6,907 nucleotides of DNA from Candidatus Poribacteria bacterium (lineage in GTDB: Bacteria; Poribacteria; WGA-4E; GCA-2687025), in the NCBI GenBank assembly GCA_027625215.1, contig JAQBWJ010000116.1, forward strand, positions 1 to 6,907. The letters are read 5' to 3'. Below, piece after piece: positions 1 through 5,931 of the stretch. A program made the position numbers and the translations under genes. The notes under the pieces are model-generated. The model made no database searches, was not told where the DNA came from, and saw nothing but the letters and a program-made list of their open reading frames with translations. The first letter of the stretch is position 1; each line of letters starts with the position of its first letter.

Positions 1-559
1 GGAACAGCAGCGGCGCGGCTCCGAGCCGTTCCACCGCGCGGTCCAGCGTGTCTTCGCTGTCCTCAAGCCCGTTCGACATGCGGGCAAACTTGTAGAACGG
101 CTCCAACTCTTTGGGTCCGCCGTACGTCAGCCCCGACGTGTGGGTGAGCAGATGGCGCACCGTCATCGGGCGCTTCGGCTCCACCAAACGGAACTGCCCG
201 TCCTCTCCGCTCTCGTAGACGCGACTGTGTCGGAACTCCGGCAGATGCTTGCCAACGGGGTCGTTCAGCAGGAACTTGCCTTCCTCGTAGAGCATCATCA
301 GCGCGAGGCTCGTGATCGGCTTCGTCATCGACGCGATGCGGTAGAGCGTGTCTTCCCGGATCGGCGCGTTGTCTTCGAGGAGCGCGTGTCCGAACGTCCC
401 AAAATGGACGATCTTGCCGCGCCGGGCGATCAACGTCGCCGTGCCCGCCAACTGCTTGCGGTCAACCAACGACCGCATCGCCCGATTCAACCGCTCCAAC
501 CGCTCCGACGACAGCCCGACTTCTTCCGGCGTCGCGCGCGGCAACCCTTCGTGACTCAT
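1..559 (-). CDS. Serine hydrolase, class C beta-lactamase family (3' end outside window)
   Basis: Only the first 186 codons are present; the gene runs off the left edge. The translation begins MSHEGLPRATPEEVG and has the class C beta-lactamase/esterase fold signatures. The SxxK motif is S77-M-T-K80, with S77 the expected nucleophile and K80 the base, inside the typical TLYRIASMTKPIT context. HLLTHTSGLTYGG follows at 137-148, where Y146 sits in the Y-x-N position but the Asn is replaced by Gly. This family includes esterases, D-aminopeptidases and transesterases as well as beta-lactamases, so drug resistance should not be assumed. I see no signal peptide, so it is probably cytoplasmic. The ATG has an AGGAG about 12 nt upstream. 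It lies 79 bp behind the enolase-superfamily gene on the same strand and may be co-transcribed. The substrate cannot be read from the sequence. Confidence 0.88.
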   Translation of the reverse strand, partial: MSHEGLPRATPEEVGLSSERLERLNRAMRSLVDRKQLAGTATLIARRGKIVHFGTFGHALLEDNAPIREDTLYRIASMTKPITSLALMMLYEEGKFLLNDPVGKHLPEFRHSRVYESGEDGQFRLVEPKRPMTVRHLLTHTSGLTYGGPKELEPFYKFARMSNGLEDSEDTLDRAVERLGAAPLLF

Positions 560-597
560 CGTGTGTGTTCTCTCCTTCGTCGTAATGGGACATAAAC

Positions 598-626
598 GGG
601 CGACCGCCGGTCGCCCCCACGTGGGG
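598..626 (-). other. GC-rich hairpin between the enolase-family and serine hydrolase genes
   Basis: An 8-bp perfect stem (GGGCGACC at 598-605 with GGTCGCCC at 609-616, loop of 3 nt) overlaps by two bases a second perfect palindrome, CCCCACGTGGGG at 615-626. The two folds exclude each other in part. On the minus strand the larger stem is followed by GTTTATG, so the U-run is too short for a confident intrinsic terminator. It could be a weak terminator or attenuator that lowers expression of the serine hydrolase, an mRNA-stabilising stem, or a copy of a dispersed palindromic repeat. Confidence 0.5.
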
Positions 627-638
627 AAGATGGATCAT

Positions 639-1808
639 TTAATCGTAAACGGTGACGCCCGTCTCGTTCTTCTTCACCCAATCCCAGTCGATCTCGACGC
701 CGAGCCCATCCCCCTGCGGAACCGGCACGCACCCCTCCGAGTCCACCGCTTCGAGCGTGTCGTCGTACTCTTTGTAGAGCGGCGAATCGCTGCTGGACGG
801 CGCTTTCGGGTGAACGAGCCCCAACTCGTAATAGTTCGTATTGCGGATCGCCGCCATGCACTGACGCTGCGCGGGTCCCGGACCGTGAAACTCGATATCG
901 ACCCCCACCGCTTCGCAGGCGTGCGCGAGTTTCATCACGCCTGTGATGCCGTCGTACCCGACATCGCCGCGCATGTAGTCCGTCGCGTCGGCGAGCAGGA
1001 AGTCCATGTGCGGCTCCAGCGAGCGGACATGCTCCGTCTGCAATAACGGCGTGCGGATCAGTTGCCGCAACTTGCGGTGCGCGAACTGCGAGATGCCGCC
1101 GTCGCGGAACGGGTCTTCGTACCACATGAAGTCCTGTTCGTCGCAGGCGCGCCCGACCTTCACCGCCGCCGCGAACGTCTCGTACTCGCACGCGGGGTCA
1201 AGCATCAAGTCCATCTTGTCGCCGACGCGCTCGCCAACGGCGCGCACCGTCTCGATTTCGCGGCGGATCGGCGAATTGTGGGGCCATCCGTGGATCTTAA
1301 AGGCGGGGTAGCCCATTTCGAGACAATGTTGGGCGAAGTCCGCGTACGCTTCTCCCGTGCTGAGTCCGTCGGGTTGTTCGTCACCGTGATAGGTGCTCGC
1401 GTAGCACGGCAGTCGGTCTTTGTGACCGCCGAGCAGTTTGTGGATCGGCGCGCCGAAGTACTTGCCCGCCAAGTCCCACAGGGCGATGTCGATGGGCGCG
1501 ATGCCGATCCGCGCGGCTTGACGCTGCGCCCGCTTGATGTCGGAGTTGATGCGTTCGCGTTCGAGCGCGTTCTTGCCGATCAGGTAGGGCGCGAAGCGTC
1601 CCAGCGCGGCGTACTCGATTGCGCCGCCGCCCGCGTACTCGCCGACGACGCCCGCGTCCGTCTCGATCCGCAGGATCAACCCCTTGCGCGGAATCGAGTT
1701 ACCGGGCGTGTAGACGAGGTTGAAGCCTTCCTCGTCGGGACCCAAATTCTTTAACGGCGACGATTGGTACTCGTGCAGCGTAATTTTCGTGATGCGCGGT
1801 TCCGCCAT
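639..1808 (-). CDS. Mandelate racemase/muconate lactonizing enzyme family protein (probable sugar-acid dehydratase)
   Basis: The product is 389 aa, the usual length for the enolase superfamily. These enzymes abstract a proton alpha to a carboxylate and stabilise the enolate on Mg2+. The N-terminal capping domain spans about 1-130. The barrel carries metal ligands D204 (LMLDPA), E231 (YEDPF) and E259 (TEH), and the mandelate racemase-type dyad D282 (GDVGYDG) and H308 (EFHGPG), with E328 (YYELG) matching the last conserved acid. The spacing of these residues closely follows mandelate racemase. The second-strand motif is K171-I-H173 instead of K-x-K. Together this suggests an acid-sugar dehydratase or epimerase; the substrate is unknown. 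I chose ATG 1808 because AAGGGAGAG lies just upstream and the family N-terminus (MAEPRITKITLHEY) starts there; an upstream in-frame start at 1850 adds 14 unconserved residues. It is probably cytoplasmic. The serine hydrolase gene follows 79 bp downstream. I see no convincing promoter in the roughly 135 bp upstream. Confidence 0.93.
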   Translation of the reverse strand: MAEPRITKITLHEYQSSPLKNLGPDEEGFNLVYTPGNSIPRKGLILRIETDAGVVGEYAGGGAIEYAALGRFAPYLIGKNALERERINSDIKRAQRQAARIGIAPIDIALWDLAGKYFGAPIHKLLGGHKDRLPCYASTYHGDEQPDGLSTGEAYADFAQHCLEMGYPAFKIHGWPHNSPIRREIETVRAVGERVGDKMDLMLDPACEYETFAAAVKVGRACDEQDFMWYEDPFRDGGISQFAHRKLRQLIRTPLLQTEHVRSLEPHMDFLLADATDYMRGDVGYDGITGVMKLAHACEAVGVDIEFHGPGPAQRQCMAAIRNTNYYELGLVHPKAPSSSDSPLYKEYDDTLEAVDSEGCVPVPQGDGLGVEIDWDWVKKNETGVTVYD

Positions 1809-1944
1809 CGGACTCTCCCTTACCCGACCGAGATGTTGAAGTCGTTGCACATCCTGTCACCGAACGGGGCGGCGACACAAGCGATGTGTAGACGCCCTAA
1901 GCGAGTCCTCCCGGCGAGGGGGAGGGATTTATGGGCGAGCACGC

Positions 1945-1986
1945 AAAAGGGCGGGTCAAACCCCGAAAGGTCTGTCCCGCCCTTTT
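1945..1986 (-). terminator. Intrinsic terminator of the RRM-protein gene (possibly bidirectional)
   Basis: GGGCGGG (1949-1955) pairs with CCCGCCC (1976-1982). The stem is flanked by AAAA (1945-1948) and TTTT (1983-1986), which also pair, giving an 11-bp arm around a 20-nt loop. An inner ACC/GGT pairing (1960-1962 with 1969-1971) may shorten the loop. Read leftward, the stem ends in TTTT; read rightward, it ends in TTTTT. It lies 58 bp beyond the stop codon of the RRM gene, so it most likely ends that transcript and separates it from the enolase-family gene. Confidence 0.75.
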
Positions 1987-2044
1987 TCACACTGTTTTGG
2001 AACGTCCCGCTTAGATCAGAGGGGCATTCCGAAAGCCGTTTGGC

Positions 2045-2356
2045 TTACCAGCGGTCACGACCACCACGGTCGCGGTCGCGGTAACCGCCGCCACCGCCGC
2101 CGCCGCCGCCACTACGACGATTGTCGGAGCGGGCTTTGGCAACGTCGACGCGGATTTGACGACCGTCGAGTTCGGTGCCGTTGAGCGATTCCATCGCTTC
2201 TTCGGCGGATTCATCGGTTTCGAATTCAACGAATCCGAAGCCTTTGCCTTCGACGACGGTGCAGTCGACGACGGTGCCGAATTCGCTGAACAGTTCGCTC
2301 AACGATTCGGAAGGGGTGCTGTACGAGAGGTTTCCGACATAAAGGCGTTTCGCCAT
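2045..2356 (-). CDS. Glycine-rich RRM RNA-binding protein
   Basis: This 103-aa protein is a single RNA recognition motif with a short Gly/Arg-rich tail, the layout of the small RNA-binding proteins first known from cyanobacteria and found in several other bacterial phyla. RNP2 is LYVGNL at residues 5-10 and RNP1 is KGFGFVEF at 38-45. The RRM ends near residue 75. The tail has nine glycines in a row (83-91), then RD/RG repeats ending in W103. Expected role: cytoplasmic single-stranded RNA binding, often linked to cold or stress in this family. Two in-frame ATGs lie close together. ATG 2356 is preferred because the GGGGAG Shine-Dalgarno sequence is 9 nt upstream of it, whereas it directly abuts ATG 2365. 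A longer reading up to 2650 adds residues with no RRM similarity and belongs to the leader. Confidence 0.93.
   Translation of the reverse strand: MAKRLYVGNLSYSTPSESLSELFSEFGTVVDCTVVEGKGFGFVEFETDESAEEAMESLNGTELDGRQIRVDVAKARSDNRRSGGGGGGGGGYRDRDRGGRDRW
2084..2110 (-). repeat. In-frame GGN triplet tract encoding nine glycines
   Basis: Nine consecutive glycine codons lie in the tail of the RRM protein; on the plus strand they read as GCC triplets with two ACC interruptions. Seven of the nine triplets are identical, so slippage could change the glycine count without breaking the reading frame. Confidence 0.85.
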
Positions 2357-2656
2357 GAGAGTCATCTCCCCAGTATGGGATAGAGTGTGCCGATGACAGC
2401 GCGTCCGCGTATTCGGACGTTCATGACGTAAGTCGGAGGGTCGAAACTGAGTCGAACGGGTCGCGGAGAAGGCTACAGAAGAATCGGGCAAGCCGTTTTG
2501 TCTGGAGGAGGGTTGGAAAAGCGAGCAATCGCCCTGCCGTAGCCACGATCCGAGACGCACAGTACCGCGCGATTTTTCTGTTCGTTCTTGACGATCCGAA
2601 ACCACGGCGCCGACCGAGATCGGCTGGGCTTCCCTTAGACGAACGAACATCGGTCA
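2357..2656 (-). promoter_or_regulatory. Long structured 5' leader of the RRM-protein gene
   Basis: About 300 bp with no supportable gene lie between the RRM start codon and the likely leftward promoter. Visible structure includes a 5'-proximal stem from GTTCGTTC/GAACGAAC (2580-2587 with 2641-2648) enclosing a small GCCGA/TCGGC hairpin (2609-2613 with 2620-2624). CGTCCG/CGGACG (2402-2407 with 2414-2419) forms another. A short CCCA/TGGG stem (2369-2372 with 2376-2379) takes up part of the GGGGAG ribosome-binding site at 2366-2371. The 9-mer ACGATCCGA occurs twice (from 2545 and from 2591). Long folded leaders are known for cold-shock genes; by analogy this one may control translation with temperature. 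That is inference, and no known riboswitch class was recognised. Confidence 0.5.
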
Positions 2657-2662
2657 ACACAG

Positions 2663-2692
2663 AGTATGACACCTATTTTCAACTAAAGCCAA
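2663..2692 (-). promoter_or_regulatory. Candidate sigma-70 type promoter for the RRM-protein gene
   Basis: On the minus strand, TTGGCT (2687-2692, 4 of 6 to the -35 consensus) is separated by 18 nt from CATACT (2663-2668, 4 of 6 to the -10 consensus). TGT just before the -10 box gives an extended -10 TGn. The surrounding 2660-2725 segment is clearly more AT-rich than the rest of the window. Transcription would begin near 2656. Confidence 0.45.
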
Positions 2693-2830
2693 TGTTTCGT
2701 GCAAACTTAATTCAAGAACGCATCTCAAAACCCCTGACGAGATGAGTTCCGGTTCAGCCGATGCGGAGCAGGACGCCAATTTCCAGCGCCTCACTTGTGC
2801 GACGTACTGGCGCAGCGGCTTGCATCGCCA

Positions 2831-2836
2831 TATAAT
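2831..2836 (+). promoter_or_regulatory. Perfect -10 hexamer TATAAT upstream of the glycoside hydrolase
   Basis: An exact TATAAT lies about 64 nt upstream of the preferred TTG start. The -35 region is weak: CTGGCG at 2807-2812 matches 3 of 6, with an 18-nt spacer. If used, transcription begins near 2843, giving a leader of roughly 57 nt and excluding the TTG at 2795 as the translation start. Confidence 0.45.
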
Positions 2837-2899
2837 CGACTGTCGTTCCGGCGGAGGTCATGGGGGCGACTGAAGCCGTTGATCGAGAGGGTTTCGATT

Positions 2900-4294
2900 T
2901 TGAGAACACATCCTATCTCGTTGCCGACCGCGCGGATTACCGTCGACGCGGGAGCCGTTCAGGGACCGCTGGAAACATGGCGTCACGCGCTCGGACATGG
3001 CGGCATCAACGCGCTGCCGTTGCCGGAGCGCGTCGTCGAAGGCACGCGCAAACTGCGTCCGCGCTGGATCCGCATCTTTCTGCAAGAGTTCTTCAACATC
3101 TACCCGGAACGCGGCAGGTTCGATTGGTCGCGGCTTGACCCCTACATGGAGTCGTTTGCAGCGACCGGGGCGAACGTCGTCGCGGCGATCACGATCAAAC
3201 CGAAGCCGTTGTTCCCTGAGATCGACCACGCCGTCTGGCGACCGAACGACATCGGCGAGTGGCAAGAGGTGATCCGCCACCTTGTCCGACGATACTCCGT
3301 CGAAAAGAAGATTGTGACGCACTGGGAGATCGGGAACGAGCCGGACATTGGCGAAGATGGCGGCAGCCCCTACATTTTTCGGAACGCGAAGGAGTACGGC
3401 GACTACTACGCGATGACCGTTCGCCCGATCCTCGAAGCGTTTCCGGGCGCGAAGGTCGGCGGTCCGGCGATGGCGTCGATGAGCGCGCCGATCTTCACGG
3501 AGTTTATCAAAACCGTCCGGCAAACGGGCGTGCCGTGCGACTTCCTCTCGTGGCATCTCTACCACAGCGATCCGGGACGGCACGGTTATCAAACGTCCAT
3601 CGCGCGCCTGCTGGCGAAGGAGTTGGGCGGAAACGTTCCGGAACTGTACGTGACGGAGTGGAACCGCCGATTGAGCGACATGACGATCACCGCGGACGAT
3701 CAGGCGTACGATTCCCGGCGCGCCGCGACCGTCGCCGCAGCGATCCTTTCGATGCGGAACGCAGGGTTGTCCGGCTCGTTCTACTACCACCTGTGGGATC
3801 AGGTTTGCTACCCGGAGGACTTTCAGCCGTTCTTCTCGGAACGCGGCGTCGCCAACATGCTGCGACACTGGAACGATCTACCGCATCGCCTCGGACTGTT
3901 CGGCGTCGAGGGTGAGGTGCGCCCGCAGTACTTCGTCTATCGAATGCTCTCGGAGTTGGGCGAGAACCGCCTGTCCGCCTCGTGCGATGTGGGAGATGTC
4001 GGCGTGTTGTCAGGCTGCGAAGGCGACACCGTTTCCGCGATGTTCGTGAACCACAGTATCGAGGAGTCGTGCGACCGCTCCGTCGCGTTTCACGCGCGCG
4101 GTCTCCGACCCGGACGAAAGACGCTCACCGTGACGCGCATCGACGACGACCGCCGCTGGTCGCCCGAAACGTGTGAACTCCTGCCCGTCGAACGGCGCGA
4201 GGTCGTGACGACCGAGGCGTTCGAATGCCGGGTCCATCTCCCCGCCGACAGCGTGGCGCTCCTTCGCCTCGAACCGTGTCCGAGGAACATATGA
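2900..4294 (+). CDS. Clan-A glycoside hydrolase, GH39-like (beta-xylosidase type)
   Basis: From the TTG at 2900 the product is 464 aa. A (beta/alpha)8 barrel spans roughly 40-345 and a beta-rich accessory domain covers 350-464. The acid/base glutamate is E147 in HWEIGNEPD (141-149) and the nucleophile is E253 in LYVTEWN (249-255). Other clan-A signs are RIFLQEF (58-64) and the SWHLYHSD segment (217-224). This is the retaining mechanism, with best overall resemblance to GH39-like xylosidases; the exact substrate is uncertain. No signal peptide is visible, so it probably acts in the cytoplasm on imported oligosaccharides. The TTG has a GAGAGG ribosome-binding site about 9 nt upstream and lies downstream of a TATAAT box. 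An in-frame TTG at 2795 would add 35 residues of basic, unconserved sequence. An ATG at 2860 is out of frame. The gene is a plausible partner of the sugar-acid enzyme to the left, but the two are divergently transcribed. Confidence 0.85.
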   Translation: MRTHPISLPTARITVDAGAVQGPLETWRHALGHGGINALPLPERVVEGTRKLRPRWIRIFLQEFFNIYPERGRFDWSRLDPYMESFAATGANVVAAITIKPKPLFPEIDHAVWRPNDIGEWQEVIRHLVRRYSVEKKIVTHWEIGNEPDIGEDGGSPYIFRNAKEYGDYYAMTVRPILEAFPGAKVGGPAMASMSAPIFTEFIKTVRQTGVPCDFLSWHLYHSDPGRHGYQTSIARLLAKELGGNVPELYVTEWNRRLSDMTITADDQAYDSRRAATVAAAILSMRNAGLSGSFYYHLWDQVCYPEDFQPFFSERGVANMLRHWNDLPHRLGLFGVEGEVRPQYFVYRMLSELGENRLSASCDVGDVGVLSGCEGDTVSAMFVNHSIEESCDRSVAFHARGLRPGRKTLTVTRIDDDRRWSPETCELLPVERREVVTTEAFECRVHLPADSVALLRLEPCPRNI

Positions 4295-4428
4295 GCGCGG
4301 ATGCCCCAAGTGATTCCTAAGCCACTCAAGTCCGGCGTTCCGTTCAGGTTGAACAAACCGGCGTACAAGTCGATCCGTAGCGCAAACGTCGCGGCAAAGT
4401 AAAATGACGGCAGCAATCGGCGATTCAT
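4295..4428 (-). pseudogene. Possible remnant of a leftward gene between the hydrolase and PhyH genes
   Basis: Reading leftward from ATG 4428, the first 44 or so codons give MNRRLLPSFYFAATFALRID and then a Leu/Gly-rich stretch, with codon choices similar to neighbouring genes. The open frame continues as antisense of the hydrolase 3' end, where it becomes Arg/Ser-rich and implausible. The short coding-like piece may be the 5' end of a gene lost by deletion, or chance. An AGGGG lies 8 nt upstream of the ATG. I do not recognise a family. Confidence 0.2.
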
Positions 4429-4489
4429 GGGGGTTTCCCCTATCGTGGCGCGTCTAAAACATCGTCCTCCTCATTTTATCCCTCTTGGA

Positions 4490-4514
4490 GACGATCCAGA
4501 AGACTGGTATCGTC
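4490..4514 (+). promoter_or_regulatory. Hairpin upstream of the PhyH-family gene
   Basis: GACGATCCAG (4490-4499) pairs with CTGG (4504-4507) and ATCGTC (4509-4514) around an AAGA loop, leaving one bulged T at 4508. This makes a 10-bp stem only 33 bp before the start codon. No T-run follows, so it is not an intrinsic terminator. It may be an operator dyad or a 5'-UTR structure acting on translation or mRNA stability. The ribosome-binding GGAG (4531-4534) lies outside the stem. Confidence 0.45.
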
Positions 4515-4547
4515 AACGTCACGCTGAGAAGGAGCGCATGACACGTT

Positions 4548-5399
4548 ATGACCACCGTACCCGAACCGATCACGAACGCGATGCCCGAACTGGAACGCGC
4601 CCTGTCGTTCCACCCCGTCCGCAACCCGTCGCCGAAATCGCTGACGCCGGAGCAGATCGCCTATTTCAACGAGAAGGGCTATCTGTCGCCGCTGGACGTG
4701 TTCACCGCCTCCGAAGCCGCCGCCAACCGCGCCTACTTCGATGACCTCATGGCGCGCGCCGAAGCGAACGGCTGGAACGACTATGCGATCAACGGGTGGC
4801 ACAGGCACTGTCAGGGAGTCTACGACCTCGTGGTCGAACCGCGTATCCTCGACATGGTGCAAGACCTGCTTGGCAGCAACCTCATCTGCTGGGGGACGCA
4901 CTTCTTCTCCAAGAAGCCGGGCGACGACGCGCGCGTCAGTTGGCATCAGGACGCCTCGTATTGGCCCCTCACGCCGAGCAAGACCGTCACCGTCTGGCTC
5001 GCCATCGACGACGCGGACGTGGAGAACAGCGCGATGCGCGTCGTGCCGGGCTCGCACCGTCACGGGCAGATCGGCTTCCACCGCAGCGCGTCGGACGAGA
5101 AGAACGTCCTCAACCAGACAGTCATCGACGCGGAGCGGTACGGCGACCCTCCCGTCAGTCTGGAGATGCGCGCGGGACAGATGTCGTTGCACTCGGACTT
5201 GCTGCTGCACGGCTCGGAACCGAACCGTTCGTCGCGGCGACGATGCGGGTTGACGATGCGGTTTCTCGACCCGGAGGTGCGGGCGTATCACGGGTGGAAC
5301 CGCAACGCGATCACGGCGCGGGGCGTTGATCCGGCGGATCATTGGGGGAATGTGGCGCGTCCGGTCGGGGAGAACGTGCCGCCGAGAGAGAGCAACTAA
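4548..5399 (+). CDS. Phytanoyl-CoA dioxygenase (PhyH) family Fe(II)/2-oxoglutarate oxygenase
   Basis: The product is 283 aa, a usual length for bacterial PhyH proteins. These non-haem iron enzymes hydroxylate or otherwise oxidise small substrates using O2 and 2-oxoglutarate. The 2-His-1-Asp iron site is visible: H133 and D135 in WHQDASYW (132-139), then H221 in LLLHGSEPNRSSRRR (218-232). An arginine at 230-232 is the expected 2-oxoglutarate anchor. The N-terminal part has the family pattern TPEQIAYFNEKGYL (33-46), and MRVVPGSH (163-170) is the typical double-stranded beta-helix strand. It is probably cytoplasmic and the substrate is unknown. The start at 4548 has GGAG 13 nt upstream; ATG 4538 is out of frame. 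The gene follows the glycoside hydrolase by 253 bp, enough for its own promoter, though none is obvious. Its stop codon overlaps the stop of the convergent toxin gene. Confidence 0.92.
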   Translation: MTTVPEPITNAMPELERALSFHPVRNPSPKSLTPEQIAYFNEKGYLSPLDVFTASEAAANRAYFDDLMARAEANGWNDYAINGWHRHCQGVYDLVVEPRILDMVQDLLGSNLICWGTHFFSKKPGDDARVSWHQDASYWPLTPSKTVTVWLAIDDADVENSAMRVVPGSHRHGQIGFHRSASDEKNVLNQTVIDAERYGDPPVSLEMRAGQMSLHSDLLLHGSEPNRSSRRRCGLTMRFLDPEVRAYHGWNRNAITARGVDPADHWGNVARPVGENVPPRESN

Positions 5400-5665
5400 T
5401 CGTGATAGGCTTGGTCGCGGGACACAACGCCGTGTATCGACGCAACCCGTTTGATCCGATCAAAGTGGATCAACACACGCCATTGACCGACCCGTAAGCG
5501 GTACTCGTCCGCCAGTCCTTGCAGAGCAATGACGTCGCCATGCCCGGTTTCCGCGAATCGCTTCACCGCCGCGGTGATTCGACCTTTGACCTGATGATCC
5601 AAACGACGCATGTCTCGCAACCCCGACCGTCGCCACCGAACCGTCAACGGAACGGGAAGCCTCAA
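5396..5665 (-). CDS. RelE/ParE-superfamily toxin
   Basis: This 89-aa basic protein has the RelE-type pattern: an N-terminal strand (LTVRWRRSGLRDMRRL, 7-22), a helical segment (about 23-40), then YRLRVGQWRVLIHFD (55-69) and a C-terminal R83-x3-Y87 element. R56, R58, R63 and R83 are candidates for mRNA contact or catalysis in a RelE-like ribosome-dependent mRNA interferase. A ParE-like gyrase inhibitor cannot be excluded. Translation probably starts at TTG 5665, which overlaps the antitoxin stop by 4 nt (TTGA) and has GGGAG 7 nt upstream. An ATG at 5672 is out of frame. The overlap indicates translational coupling with the antitoxin. The TAG at 5396-5398 overlaps the TAA of the convergent PhyH gene. 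Confidence 0.82.
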   Translation of the reverse strand: MRLPVPLTVRWRRSGLRDMRRLDHQVKGRITAAVKRFAETGHGDVIALQGLADEYRLRVGQWRVLIHFDRIKRVASIHGVVSRDQAYHD

Positions 5666-5931
5666 CGCTCATCTCCCAACAGAATGCGTTCCGCGTCTTC
5701 ATGCGAAACCCATTCCGTCTCGCCTCGCTCATCCTCGCGGCGCGACCGCTCGATGAGCTCGATTTCATCCGACTCCGGTTCTTCGATGGATGCGTTCTCA
5801 AACGCGAGAATAGCCGGGTGGGTGTCCAAACCGGACAGAAACTCCAAAAACCGTTGAGCGGCTTTCAGTTCGTCCTCCGGCAGGACATCGATCAGTTCGT
5901 GAAGATGATCGCGGGTCTTGGTAGCGTCCAT
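5662..5931 (-). CDS. Putative antitoxin of the RelE-like module
   Basis: This 89-aa acidic protein is encoded directly upstream of, and overlapping by 4 nt, the RelE-like toxin gene, which is the usual type II toxin-antitoxin order. Residues 8-33 (LHELIDVLPEDELKAAQRFL and onward) look like two short helices of a small dimerisation or DNA-binding region. Residues 50-70 are strongly acidic, and the tail EWVSHEDAERILL (73-85) resembles C-terminal toxin-binding segments of small antitoxins. Expected role: neutralising the toxin and repressing the operon. The antitoxin family is not recognised with certainty. The ATG at 5931 has GAAGGGA about 12 nt upstream. The gene starts 85 bp downstream of the fliH stop codon, so it could be read from the flagellar transcript or from its own promoter. 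Confidence 0.72.
   Translation of the reverse strand: MDATKTRDHLHELIDVLPEDELKAAQRFLEFLSGLDTHPAILAFENASIEEPESDEIELIERSRREDERGETEWVSHEDAERILLGDER

Noticed and set aside
1062..1754. 230-codon plus-strand open frame inside the enolase-family gene
   Set aside because: It is antisense to a well-conserved enzyme frame with all metal ligands; its own composition is low-complexity and unlike a real protein.
2045..2650. 201-aa version of the RRM protein with a long N-terminal extension
   Set aside because: The extra 98 residues have no domain and overlap the structured leader; the ribosome-binding site sits at ATG 2356.
2721..2744. CATCTC/GAGATG inverted repeat upstream of the glycoside hydrolase
   Set aside because: It has only 6 bp with a 12-nt loop, and no T-run or regulator context; such a dyad is expected by chance.
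2858..3868. 336-codon open frame on the minus strand inside the glycoside hydrolase gene
   Set aside because: It is antisense to a gene with clear catalytic motifs. The translation is Arg/Val-rich with no recognisable domain, as expected from high GC at third positions.
4427..4744. Plus-strand open frame across the PhyH start
   Set aside because: It overlaps the PhyH N-terminus in another frame and has no recognisable similarity; GGAG is only 3 nt from its internal ATG 4538.
4476..5342. 288-codon open frame on the minus strand inside the PhyH gene
   Set aside because: It mirrors the PhyH coding frame, is Arg/Val-rich and lacks any family motif.
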